Shown here piece by piece: positions 54,896 through 64,000 of a stretch of DNA of 64,000 nucleotides. This stretch comes from Dactylorhiza incarnata (lineage: Eukaryota > Streptophyta > Magnoliopsida > Asparagales > Orchidaceae): the NCBI GenBank assembly GCA_033032865.1, contig JAWHQI010000327.1, positions 2,369,501 to 2,433,500 on the forward strand. Direction: 5' to 3'. Position 1 is the stretch's first letter. Each line of letters begins with the position of its first letter. The notes under the pieces were generated by a model. That model was not told where the DNA came from, did no database searches, and saw only the letters and a list, made by a program, of their open reading frames with translations. The translations under genes were made by a program, and so were the position numbers.

Positions 54896-55290
54896 AACAA
54901 GATGCAAGGTGTACCCGGGCACCTAATGGACCAGAAGAATCTCCTCTTGGAAGCGATCCATGCAGCTCCCCGATGATTTCTCAGCCCCTTGCTGGATTAG
55001 GGAAAGAGCCTCGACACCTTTCTTCCTCTTCTTGGACATTGCGAAACATAGTAGGAAGCTCCGACGCAGGTATTCGAAGATGTAGATGGTCCCCGAGGGA
55101 AGCTGGTGGAACTAATCCCTCGCATTTCCTTTGAACGAGATGTCGTACAACTTATATATGAAGGCGTCCGTCATCTGCCTGATTGAGAGGACATCCTCGA
55201 ACCATTGAAGATGTTGAACGGGATCATCCTTGCCCATATAGTAGGACATGACGAGCTCTGTGAATCCCTCTAGAACCGGAGTTGAGAGGA
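54896..55290 (-). pseudogene. Gypsy gag remnant on minus
   Basis: Reading down from about 55,265: MGKDDPVQHLQWFEDVLSIRQ, MTDAFIYKLYDISFKGNARD, a stop where the family has Trp, then FHQLPSGTIYIFEYLRRSF and KKGVEALSLIQQGAEKSSGSCMDRFQEEI. This is the capsid core of Tat/Ogre-like Gypsy. The rest of gag and all of pol are missing; the minisatellite starts right after. Confidence 0.75.
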
Positions 55291-55701
55291 TCAGCTCACA
55301 TAAAGGGCTACCCGACCCAGTCTGGCGAGCCAGGGGGGAATCACGCGGTCTCCTCGCCTGGGTAGCGAGTACCCGGTGGGCTGGGGAACAACACTCGCCT
55401 ATGGAGGGCCCGCTCGTCCTCCTCCACCAGTACTTCCTTCCCTGCTCGCTCGCCTGGCGCCTCCTCGCCCAAGGCTTGCGAGATGAGTATCAAGACCGTG
55501 GGGCCGAGCACTCGCCCGACGACGTGAGGGCAAGGCGCAGGGTCTCCAGGCTCGACTTCCTGAATTCCTTGAAATTGCTCTTCTTAACGTACTCGCTAGA
55601 GGGGCGAGCAGCCTGGTTCGGCCCCTTACCCTTCGCTTCCGTCCATGGGACTCACTCAGCAATTTCTGAACAAGCTACGGTCCACGCTCATCACACCAAA
55701 A
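55291..55701 (-). other. Leader side of the minus Tat-like element
   Basis: GC-rich DNA between gag and the LTR with many CTCGCC/GGCGAG words. The 244-codon plus frame starting 55,248 runs through leader and LTR and has no domain. Confidence 0.4.
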
Positions 55702-56125
55702 TGTTGAACCCGGATACCACAGTTCAAGAGGACTTCAGACCAATTGTGTGTAGCTTTCTTTTACTTCTCCTGAGTTCGAACGCTTTGACAGGCACTCGGA
55801 GCAAAGAATGTCACTCACAAGGATGGATAACTAGAATCAGACCCCACGAATTGCAGCTAGGAGGTCCCGCCACAAATCTGAAAGAACAAAGAGAGCTTGC
55901 TCCCAAGCCAATGCTTAGCCGAGCACCCTGGAGGGAAATTGAGACCACCCAACTGTCAACCCAGAAACCACGACAAACATAGTGCTAGAGCTCTCGCCAA
56001 CCAGAATTAGCCTAAGGAGAGAGGAAGCCAAAGAGTCATCCTCTCCAAAGGTGCACTTGAGGGTCTACTTGTAGTTTTTTGATAATGGTCTGCGCATAGC
56101 AGAATCCCACTTTTTGGTTTTGAGA
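55702..56125 (-). mobile_element. LTR copy (5' side of the minus element), truncated
   Basis: Begins TGTTGAACCC and matches 49,000-49,440 block by block up to TTTGGTTTTGAGAATGG. It then changes abruptly into Copia gag DNA at about 56,126, so its U3 is cut off. Confidence 0.65.
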
Positions 56126-57627
56126 ATGGTCTATTTATAGTATGATCAAATACAATGAGATTTGTTATTCTCAAACCAAGAGATGTGGAAAGCATGTTCC
56201 AACAGTGATGAAGATCATGCAATCCCTTCCTCCTCGATTCAATCTGAAGGTGACCGCCATCGCAGAGTCACATAATATAAGTGAGCTGGAAATAGAAAGC
56301 CTCATTGGAAATTTGAAGACACATGAGTTGGAACTGAAGATACAAGCATCTGACGAGTCAAGCACATCTAGCTCGAGTAGTGTGGAGGAGGCGAATCTAT
56401 GCCTCATGGGGACGCACCAAAGCGAGTTTAAAAGTGAATCCAGTGTCCATAACGACACTGAGGTAACTCATTCTACTTATGAAGAACTATATGATGTATA
56501 TGAAAGTATATGTTATAATTTAGATGAATTACTAGATGAAAATAGTCTTGTAAGTCTGAAAATAAGCAACAATTGAAAAAGGGTTTAAAAGGTTTATCTA
56601 ATGAACTGAAAAAATGTGGAAAAGAGAAAATCGAATGCCAAGAGTGCACTCACTCGTTGGCTATGATTAAAGAGCTACAAGAATGCCTCTCCAAGACTTC
56701 CTCCTCAATCAAAACTCATACTAAAGAGAGGAGGGATTTGGAGAAAAGGCTTCAGATTTCTCTTGGCCGCATTGAAGATGGTAAGAAACAGTTTGCAAAC
56801 CGATGCGTGATGCTCAACATGGAAAACACCGCTTTGAAAGCTAGGATCCATGACCTGAACTATGCCATCCAAAAATTTGGGATTGGCCAGAAATCACTGA
56901 ATATACGGCTGGGAGTTCAGTGTCAGGGATTTGTAAAGTTTGGGCGGGGATACAATAACGTACAATTACCGCCAAGTTCTAGTACTACCGTCGATGATAA
57001 CCGCTCTCCAGCAAATAAGAAAATCAAAATAAGAAAAAGGAAAATAAATTTGTTAGCTCTAGAAGCTCATCTCCTTCTTCTAGCATGAGCCCAACCAGAA
57101 TGCAAAGGGCGGCGTCCACCGCTTACACCAAGTGTGCCAAATGCAAAAAGTTTGGTCACACTTCTGGCTCATGCATGAAGAATGGTCTAAAAAAAGAAAC
57201 GCAGATCTGGGTACCAAAGTCTTCTACCTACACTATGGGTGGAACAACTTGGGTAACCAGATCTTTACCCTCATCCTCTTTTTTCGTGTGTTGGCAGGCT
57301 AAGGACAAGGAGAATCTGTGGTACTTGGAATCTGGGTGTTCCAAGCACATGACAGAAGATGAAGAAAAGTTCCTTAGCCTGGAGAAGAAGAAAGGAGGCA
57401 TGGTGCCCTTTGGAGACAACATCAAGGGAAGAATTCTAGGAGTCAACATTATAAGTAATACACGCTTTTCGATTTCAAATGTATTGTATGTAGATGGTTT
57501 AAAATACAATTTGATTTCCACTAGTCAATTATGTGATAAAGGCTTAAACATTTTATTTGAAACTTATACAAACACATGCAAAATTATAGATGCTACAACA
57601 AATATTGTATTACTGACCGCACCTTGA
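56126..57627 (+). pseudogene. SIRE-like Copia gag and protease fragment
   Basis: Three frames join into one Copia start. 56,142-56,576 is the capsid (MQSLPPRFNLKVTAI, IGNLKTHELELK). 56,573-57,088 is the coiled-coil part (RRDLEKRLQISLGRIEDG, FGIGQKSLNIRLG). 57,085-57,627 has a zinc knuckle CAKCKKFGHTSGSC and the protease region (LWYLESGCSKHMTEDEEKFLSL, FSISNVLYVDGLKYNLISTSQLCDKG). The protease active-site Asp is Glu here (ESG in place of DSG). Frame changes lie at about 56,575 and 57,085. Integrase, RT and LTRs are absent. Gag layout points to the SIRE/Maximus group. Confidence 0.82.
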
Positions 57628-57692
57628 AAACACAACGTATATACAATCATGTTTGATATACATATACACAACGTTTATCATTTTTTGGTAGG

Positions 57693-57875
57693 GTGCAAGC
57701 AAAACAAACAGTTATGTATTAACAGTAGCTGACAGTGAAGTTGAAGTCTATGAGATGTATTGTACGTATGCAAGTAAAGTTGATTTTAGCGTGCGTAAAG
57801 AGTACAGAATATGCTGGTCTGACACAAAATCTCTTAAGGCGCTTGAATACTGTTGCAATGGTGAGTTCTTCACAG
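57693..57875 (+). pseudogene. FAR1/FHY3-like DNA-binding domain exon fragment
   Basis: From 57,731 the frame reads DSEVEVYEMYCTYASKVDFS, then VRKEYR and, later, LEYCCNGEFFT. This is the start of a FAR1 domain (a YxxYAxxxGFSVRK pattern followed by CxxxG(E)F). It is preceded by TTTTTTGGTAG/GG and followed by ACAG/GTATGT, an exon with an acceptor and donor. FAR1 domains occur in plant FAR1-related genes and MULE transposases. No further exon is seen, so this is an isolated fragment. Confidence 0.6.
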
Positions 57876-58576
57876 GTATGTTAGAATTCTCCCATTATGC
57901 TATTTGAAATGTCCATTCCGGTGATCGTCGACGCTACTTCATGTAACTCTAGTGATCGTCGACCCTGGACGAAGGTAGCAGTAGTAAACTCAGAAGGTAT
58001 TTCTCTTAAGCAGCATAATAGAAAATAGTCTATTTCATACGAAATTATTCAAATTTTTTTAGGGAAATGTTATTCATACCCCATAAATGGATATTTACGA
58101 CATCATTATAAACTAATTTATATTCAATTTTAAATCCCAAAAACTTTAATATTTGTACCCACAGTGCCCCCCTCTCTTCTCTCACGCATGCCCGAGAAAC
58201 CCTCCTGTGATCGTCGTTCTGCTCTCCGACACCCCTTCCACGCCAGGCGTTCATTCTCTCCACTCGCCTGAACATTCAGGTTAGCTTTCGCTGACATTCA
58301 GCTAACCTTTCGCTCTCGCCTATTTTGTGGATGTTTTCCCTAACACTCGCCACCTTCGCCATTTTTGCTCCCAGATTTCTCATTTTTTATGTCGATCGCA
58401 ATTCTTGTTCTCTCACAGGCGTCGGGATCCCTTGCGCGGGCCATAGGTAAACCCTCTTCTTCCTCTTAGCATTAGGGTTCGATTTTGAATGTTGCCGCAT
58501 GTTTGTTATGCATTAGGGATTTCAACTGTCATCTTCTTGCCCTCGGTAAACCCCTCCCGTGTGCACTTCATTTGAA
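57876..58576. other. Intergenic DNA
   Basis: The phrase GGTGATCGTCGAC/AGTGATCGTCGAC appears at 57,914 and 57,951 and a relative near 58,208. The 76-codon minus frame has no domain. Confidence 0.45.
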
Positions 58577-58760
58577 TGTTGCAGCAGGGATTGCAATTCC
58601 TGCTCCCAGATTGCAGCAGGGACTGCAATTCCTGCTCCCAGATTGCCGCAGGGAATGAAATTCCTTCTTCCAGATTGCAGCAGGGACTGCAATTCCTGCT
58701 CCCACATTGCACCAGGGATTTCAATTCTTGCTCCCAGATTGCATTTTTTGCTCCCAGATT
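58577..58760. repeat. 32-bp tandem repeat, about five copies plus partials
   Basis: Units follow ATTGCAGCAGGGACTGCAAT plus TCCTGCTCCCAG. GCAGG and CCTGC inside each unit can pair. Later copies are shorter and diverged. Confidence 0.85.
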
Positions 58761-58819
58761 TCGATTTTTATATGGATTGTTGATTCACTTAGGTTCTGTG
58801 ATTGTAATTTGGTTCATTA

Positions 58820-60575
58820 GTGAAAGATATGGGTTGTCTATAAAATACACCTAGAAGGAGGGGTGATTAGGTGTTTCCACTTTTATTTTCTACTTTAAAA
58901 TAAAGCAATCAAAGAACACATGCAAACAAGAAAACTCAAAAGGATTTATAGTGGTTCTCTGCAAGATAATGTGTCTAGAGGTAGTCCACTGTCCCTCCCA
59001 CCTATCTATCAATGTGCTAGACTAGGCAACTTCTCCAAAGCTCAGATCTTTTCCACTATTCAGCAGATCTTACATCTCAGATCACAAATGATCCTACCTC
59101 AGCTTTTCACACAGAAAAGCTTACACTCAGGTTATACAAACCTTACAATAATTTTCTCAGACTTTACAAGTCTTACCAAGCACTCAGATCTGTACCAAAT
59201 CCTACCAAACTCAGGCTCACACAGAACCCTACCAAGCTCAGGCTCACAAAGAACCCTACCAACTCAGAACGGAGTTGTTCTGTTATAGAAGAGAAGGCTT
59301 TAAGATATAAGCTTTAAATGCCATACATCTCCTTCTTCTTGCAGATTTAAGTACAGTGACCTTGTGGATTACTGAACCTTCTTTTTAATCTTCTTCTTAG
59401 TTGATAGATGCTCTTCTTTAGGCGTGCAAATTTGGCCCGGGCCCGGTTGCCCGGCCTGGGTCTGCCTGGGTCTGAGCCCGGTTAAGCCCGGGTCTGGTTA
59501 GGCCCGGGCCAGGCCTGAGGGGGCTCACCAGGCCCCCTTATTTGGCCAGGGTCCGGCCTGGTGCCCGGCCCGGACCAGGCCCAGGCCTGCCTGGGCCCAA
59601 AAGCCCTTTTGCTGGGCGCTGCCACTGCCAGCATTAAATTGATGGGCGTGGCAATGCCCAATAATTAATGTTGATATCAGCATTAAATGTTGATATCAAC
59701 ATTATATATCAGTATATATAATGCTGATATCAGCATTTAATGCTGATTATCAGCATTAAAATACTGATAATCAACATTTTGGGCCTTCCTGGGCCTAGTT
59801 TGGTAAGCTCTGGCAGGCCCTTTTATTTAGAAGAGGCCCGGGCCCGGCCTGAGCCCGGTTTAAATAGGGCTCGGCCTAGGCCCGATAGCAAAAAAGCCCG
59901 GACCCAGGGGGCCCAAGCCCGGCCTGGGCCCGTAGGGTTTTTTTGCACGCCTACTCTTCTTGTACAGGAGAAAAATTCTTTCTTATCTTCTCTTCTTTTC
60001 AACTGGTACAAAAAAGTTTGCTTTCTTTTGAAACTTATTTAATCTTCACAGCACGGCCAATGAAGTCTTCTTCTTGTTTTCTTTTCTTTCTCTTCAGTAG
60101 GTATATATGAGAATGAACTCGAGAGAGAATGCTAAGTAATAATATCTCTGTAAAAGAAAGATCTTTCTTTTAAATTCCTCTGCACTTCTACATACAGGCC
60201 CTTGTTGATTACTGCATAATCAATTTCTCCGTTTAAGAATTCCGGCGAAATTGGCATATTTAATTTACCATAAATGCCTTGCTGTTTTTGGAACTTGCAG
60301 AATATAGACATAATATTATTCTTCATTGAATAATGTGCAACAGCTATATTCTGCATAGAATATGTCATTTAATACTCCTTGATTGAGGAGCAAGATAGGC
60401 GGCGTGCATATTCCTTGTATATCAATTTCCAAGGATGACTGCGCATTAAATGTTGCTTTGCACTCTGTCAAGACGATATTAATCCTTCAAGAGGATATCG
60501 TCTTGATCAGTGTATACGACATATATACTTCATGACGATATCGTCAATATACTTTCTTCTTTGAAAGTCCTCTGA
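58820..60575 (-). mobile_element. Copia LTR-like segment, interrupted by a MITE
   Basis: Its left part (TGAAAGATATGGGTTGTC...CCTAGAAGGAGGGGTGATTAGG) resembles the start of 60,583 on (TGAAAGTGAGGTTATATC...CTCTAGAGGGG...GGTGAATAGAG). Both continue with ACACA-rich DNA and a 'GGATTTATAGTGGTTC / GGATCTATAGTAGTTC' phrase. The segment holds a MITE at 59,419-59,953. No coding domain; small frames are set aside. Confidence 0.5.
59419..59953. mobile_element. hAT foldback MITE, 535 bp
   Basis: Ends TAGGCGTGCAAA and TTTGCACGCCTA are perfect 12-bp inverted repeats. The exact 8-bp duplication CTCTTCTT lies at 59,411-59,418 and 59,954-59,961. Inside are GGCCCGGGCC-rich arms and a central AT-rich set of GATATCAGCATTAA-type palindromes. 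The whole element can fold on itself, and there is no ORF. Confidence 0.93.
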
Positions 60576-60582
60576 TACTAAT
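60574..60582 (-). promoter_or_regulatory. Possible primer-binding site
   Basis: On minus, TTAGTATCAGAGGA lies just outside the TCA end of the next LTR-like block, close to TGGTATCAGAGC. One G is changed to A. Confidence 0.5.
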
Positions 60583-61427
60583 TGAAAGTGAGGTTATATC
60601 TTAGATTTACTCTAGAGGGGGGGGGGGGGGGGGGGTGAATAGAGTATTAAAAGTTTTTAACTTATTTTTATAGGGGAATTAAAATACTGATATATATGTG
60701 TATAACAGAGTGAGTGTAAAAATAAAATACAAATCACACAGCACAGCACAGTACAAAAAATAAACACAATCACAGAAGACACAAGGATCTATAGTAGTTC
60801 CCCAATCAAACTGGGTACATCTACACTTCTACCACCCTTGGTAGGAATCCACTAGGTTTTTGATCAGGTGCCCTATATCACCAATGGGTTTTTGATCAGG
60901 TGCCCAAACACCAACCACAGGTTTTTGATCAGGTACCCTGCCACCAAAGGGTTAACTTTTGAAGGGAGTTAGAACCCTGTACAAGATGGGATAAATAGGG
61001 TTTATGAAGTTCTTCTCTGTCAACAAGCTGAGAGAAGACTAGTGAATTTGTTGTTGTAAAGCTCCCCCTGTCAGATAGAAATTCTTGACAGATAATGGAT
61101 GAATCTTCTTCTTGAATGTAAAGCAAATCTTCCTTGATAGCTAATGAATCTGAGAGACAAAGTTTCTCAGATTGTTGTTGCTCTTTGAAGATTAAAAACT
61201 TGCAGCTGAAAACTGAGAGAATATGCTTGATGTTCTCAGAGAATAAACATGTTGCTGTTGAAGATGAACTCTGAAAGCTTTTTGACTTCCTGTATTTCTT
61301 TCTCTTGACTGTTACTTCTCTATTCTTTCTATCTTGCTGTAATGCTGTAAATCTGCTTCATCCTTTTTCCTTAGAGAATATCTGACTGATTTGAAATTCA
61401 AATCTTCTGAATAAGGAATATAATAAT

Positions 61428-61515
61428 CTGAAAAGATTATTTCTTGGAATATAATATTCTGAAAAGATTATTTCTTGGAATATAATATTCTGAAAAGATT
61501 ATTTCTTGGAACTGC
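61428..61515. repeat. 31-bp tandem repeat, three copies
   Basis: CTGAAAAGATTATTTCTTGG starts at 61,428, 61,459 and 61,490, each followed by AATATAATATT or a variant. Confidence 0.9.
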
Positions 61516-61754
61516 AATCTAATTCAGCAAATAAACTTTAATCCTTTTTTCCTTTTCCATGAAATTGTCCTTTTCCAAAATGTGGCAATGGCTACTTTCT
61601 CGAGAGAAGAGAATGGAAAGGAAATAATAAAAGGAAAGATCAAATATTGACTTATCTGATAATGAATAAGTCCAAATAAATGAATAGATCTGTTGCTGAT
61701 TAGTCGATCTGAGTTCAGAGAATAATATAACTGATCCTTCTGAAATTTTGAGCT

Positions 61755-61990
61755 GAGGAGAAAATTCGTCGATCTGAGAACTGAGTTCGTCGAACTGAAA
61801 GTTGAGTTCATCGAACTGAGAGATAATCTGCTGAATCTGGCTGGAAGAACTGAGTTTATCAATCTGAGAAGAACTTTCGTCGAACTGAACATCTTGTTAC
61901 TTATTCGTCGAACGCAGAGCTGAGTTCGTCGATCTCAAACTAGAGTTCGTCGAACTGAAAGATAAACTGCTGGACTGGTTGGAGAATTGA
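61755..61990. repeat. Degenerate GAGTTCGTCGAACTGA repeat cluster
   Basis: TTCGTCGA followed by A/TCTGA occurs about six times, mixed with TTCATCGA and TTTATCAA variants, at irregular spacing near 20-50 bp. It lies in the LTR-like segment. Confidence 0.7.
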
Positions 61991-62040
61991 GTGCGTCGAG
62001 CTGGAGAGCAATGTTGGAACCTTAGTTTTGATTTGAGTTA

Positions 62041-62504
62041 TGTTGGGATCGAGGGCTTGCGGGCTATGGTACATCAATGCCCCCGGTGTTGCGGCACTAG
62101 TCGAAGCAGAAGGGCGTGTCCCCTGTGAGCCTAACTGGCTGCCCCGTGGGTCCGGCCTTGGGATAGCCAGCTCTATAAAGGAGCGGTATGCGCATTCCCC
62201 AACAGTCCGGGCTTTGGGGAGAGTTGGTAGCATCGTGTCCCTACAAGTGGTATCAGAGGAGGTCACGAGTTCGAAACCCCAGGGTCGTTGCTGGGGGGAT
62301 TGTTGGGATCGAGGGCTTGCGGGCTATGGTACATGAATTCCCCCGGTGTTGCGGCACTAGTCGAAGCAGAAGGGCATGTCCCCTGTGAGCCTAACTGGCT
62401 GCCCCGTGGGTCCTTCCTTGGGATAGCCAGCTCTATAAAGGAGCGGTATGCGCATTCCCCAACAGTCCGGGCTTTGAGGAGAGTTGGTAGCGCCGTGTCC
62501 CTAC
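62041..62504 (+). mobile_element. TRIM retrotransposon (LTR, 55-bp interior, LTR)
   Basis: LTR1 is 62,041-62,245 (TGTTGGGATCGAGG to TCCCTACA) and LTR2 62,301-62,504, differing at about eight positions. The interior (62,246-62,300) holds only a primer site TGGTATCAGAG at 62,248-62,258, a short spacer and the purine tract CTGGGGGGA beside LTR2. Each LTR has a TATA box CTCTATAAAGG (near 62,172 and 62,432). There is no room for protein, so it depends on other elements. LTR2 lacks its final A where the Gypsy LTR begins. Confidence 0.92.
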
Positions 62505-64000
62505 TGTAACATCCCCAATCCTTTTAAACCCCTAGTGTGAGAATGGTGAGCTCAAAGGGTGGGATGAGGGGCCTTGAGGACCCCTTAGGATGAGAATTTT
62601 GTCAAGTGCACACCTAAAGCCCCAATCAGATAGGACCCAAGCTACTAACTGAGGGCCAATTGGACACCATTTTCCCCAAAATGAGACCACACTTAGTCCC
62701 CTAAACCTTAAGGAAGGGTGATGGGGTGAACATCACCCCTTAGTGGGGCTCAATTCTATAGGATTAGCCCAAAATCACCTTAGGTGAACATGGACCAAAC
62801 CAATCAATTAAGGGGCAATTGACCCCCAAGAGGTAAAATTGACTTCTCCCTTATACACCAAACACTAATAGAGACCTATTAGACCCAAAAGCCCCATCAT
62901 GTGATGGTCAACCCTCTCCAATTTGGTCAAAATCCAAATTAGGGCAAAAAGTCAACTCAACCCAAATGTGGTCAATTTGCTTTCAAACCTTAAAATTGAC
63001 TCCACATCTAGTCTTTAAACATCATTAGGGATCTAAGAGACCCAAAAGCCCCATCATGGAAGGGACAATTTCCCCCAATTTGGCCAAAGTCCCAAGGAAG
63101 GGCATTTTGGGTAATTTCACATCTTTTGATCAAATTGGGCCAAATAGGGCCCGACCATGGGTCAAGCCCTATCAGGTGGTGACATGGGGTCCATGACCTA
63201 CATGGGGGACCAGTCAACCCAAATGGTCAAGTCAAGTCAACTCAATTGGGCTTAAATCCAACTTGAGAGGCCAAGCCCATTTCCCCCATTATAATGACCT
63301 AAGTCCTAAGTTAACTAATCAAAATAAACTCATAAGGACCAGGTGGAGTGTGGATAAGGAGGATTGGGCTAACCCAAGCTAACCCAAATTGGGATTGGGC
63401 TAAAGGAGGGGACAAAAAAGTGAGTTGATAAAGCAAAAAGCAAAAAGAGAACCCAATCCCCCTCTCTCTCCTCCCAATCAGCCTTGGGCTCTTCCCTGAA
63501 GGAAGATGAATGCTGAGGAGGAGCTGGAAAGCCAGGATGCAGCAGGTGATGGTCGGCCGAACCCAACCCGTGAGCCACCAATTCAAATCTCCCAAGGCAA
63601 CCCTCCTCATCCTATTTAAACCCCTCCACGAGCTCCAGAAGCTCCTTTACAGTCGGTTTAGAGCTTTGGTTCAGAGAATTCAGTGGAGAAACGAGTGCTG
63701 TAGCAAGCTCGCCGGAGCCGGAGAAAGAGATGGCAAACCGCCGGAATACTCACCGCCCAGCCCGCTTCCAGGTTCGCTTCTCCCCCCTCTGACTGTGCTA
63801 GCATTTATGATCGTTAGAAGTCGAGTTCGAGCTCAACTGAGCCGAGTTCATTTCAGTTTTTCCATGGTTTTTGCCGTTTGGGTTTCTTAGTAGAACCGTC
63901 GGAAACCGCCTCCTCCGACGACCAATCCACCGCCAATCGATCGGCACCACCTCAACGGAGGTGGTGGTGGCGGTGGCTGGCCAGGGAGAAGGAAGGATGG
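62505..64000 (+). mobile_element. 5' part of a Gypsy LTR, running off the window
   Basis: It starts TGTAACATCCCCAATCC, a common chromovirus LTR start, directly in the TRIM. Long runs of CCCAAATT/GGTCAA wording match minus-strand 7200-8270. A TATA box (CCTATTTAAACCCC, about 63,610-63,623) precedes a transcribed leader with CCAG/GTTCGC as a possible donor near 63,770. The 60-126 codon frames are not genes. Confidence 0.7.

Larger units (their letters stand above)
49000..56125 (-). mobile_element. Tat-like Gypsy element, minus orientation, lacking pol, with opposite-strand genes
   Basis: A block at 49,000-49,440 recurs at 55,702-56,120 in the same orientation; both look like LTR. Next to the second copy, on minus, the sequence after the GTTCAACA end reads TTTTGGTGTGATGAGCGTGG, a possible decayed primer site. 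A Gypsy gag remnant lies on minus at 54,900-55,270. Between are two spliced gene-like units on plus and a 96-bp minisatellite. Antisense extra genes near the 3' LTR are known in Tat-clade elements such as Grande. No polymerase remains. Confidence 0.65.
60583..62040 (-). mobile_element. Copia LTR-like segment, minus orientation
   Basis: Starts (plus view) TGAAAGTGAGG beside the putative primer site. It contains G21 (60,617-60,637), GGTTTTTGATCAGGT three times (about 60,856-60,935), a 31-bp repeat and a TTCGTCGA-rich region. No coding domain. It is split or ended by the TRIM at 62,041. Confidence 0.55.

Noticed and set aside
55248..55982. Plus frame of 244 codons
   Set aside because: It runs through the leader and LTR of the minus-strand Tat-like element and shows no domain; LTR repeats explain it.
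57900..58280. Repeated GATCGTCGAC phrases as a regulatory array
   Set aside because: Only two close copies and one distant relative; too weak to call.
62248..62290. tRNA- or SINE-like signal (TGGTATCAGAG with GAGTTCGAAACCCC)
   Set aside because: The flanking identical repeats, TATA boxes and purine tract show a TRIM primer site, not a tRNA gene or SINE; no A box or cloverleaf is visible.

Overview
The window looks like repeat-rich nuclear DNA from a flowering plant with a large genome. It holds Ty3/Gypsy chromoviruses and Tat-like elements, several Ty1/Copia lineages, hAT, PIF/Harbinger-like and CACTA DNA transposons, foldback elements, a very small TRIM retrotransposon, and plant-type splice signals and TATA boxes. 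I see no rRNA, tRNA, CRISPR, bacterial or organellar genes, and no certain conserved host gene. The species cannot be told from the sequence alone.

Layout. 1-8.27 kb: minus-strand Gypsy gag (broken) with its tRNA-iMet-type primer site, then about 7 kb of LTR-like DNA holding a 44-45 bp minisatellite and a ~191-bp tandem repeat with an A-A-B higher-order arrangement. 8.27-12.99 kb: plus-strand chromovirus lacking RT and RNase H, with a 2-kb 3' LTR carrying ABRE-type motifs. 12.99-15.94 kb: GC-rich hairpin arrays in a minus LTR-like segment, a MITE, and a nested foldback element. 15.94-21.79 kb: Copia element with an open 1290-aa gag-pol. 22.94-28.96 kb: a two-exon transcription unit with a 1206-aa open frame that looks like an unassigned transposase-like protein with Myb/SANT-like C-terminal segments; this is the most unusual coding feature. 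30.07-31.87 kb: a CACTA end and a tandem duplication ending in GC hairpins. 31.88-35.37 kb: decayed hAT with an exact 8-bp target duplication. 36.74-41.61 kb: Copia with both LTRs, primer site and an exact 5-bp target duplication, carrying a MITE in one LTR. 41.95-47.38 kb: Tat-like Gypsy without pol, with a 34-bp minisatellite. 49.0-56.12 kb: a second pol-less Tat-like element, read on minus, with two spliced gene-like units on the opposite strand and a 96-bp minisatellite. 56.1-57.9 kb: SIRE-like Copia gag-protease fragment and a FAR1-like exon. 58.8-62.0 kb: two related Copia LTR-like segments, one split by a hAT foldback MITE with an exact target duplication. 62.04-62.50 kb: TRIM with a 55-bp internal region. 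62.5-64 kb: start of another Gypsy LTR.

How it fits together. Most of the window is nested retrotransposon debris in which elements interrupt one another. Only two long frames are uninterrupted: the Copia polyprotein at 17-20.9 kb and the unassigned ORF at 25.3-29 kb. The two Tat-like elements share a plan in which polymerase genes are gone while gag, LTRs and minisatellites remain. Target-site duplications seen directly (hAT, MITEs, Copia, foldback MITE) fix the ends of those elements. Boundaries of the older LTR segments are inference.
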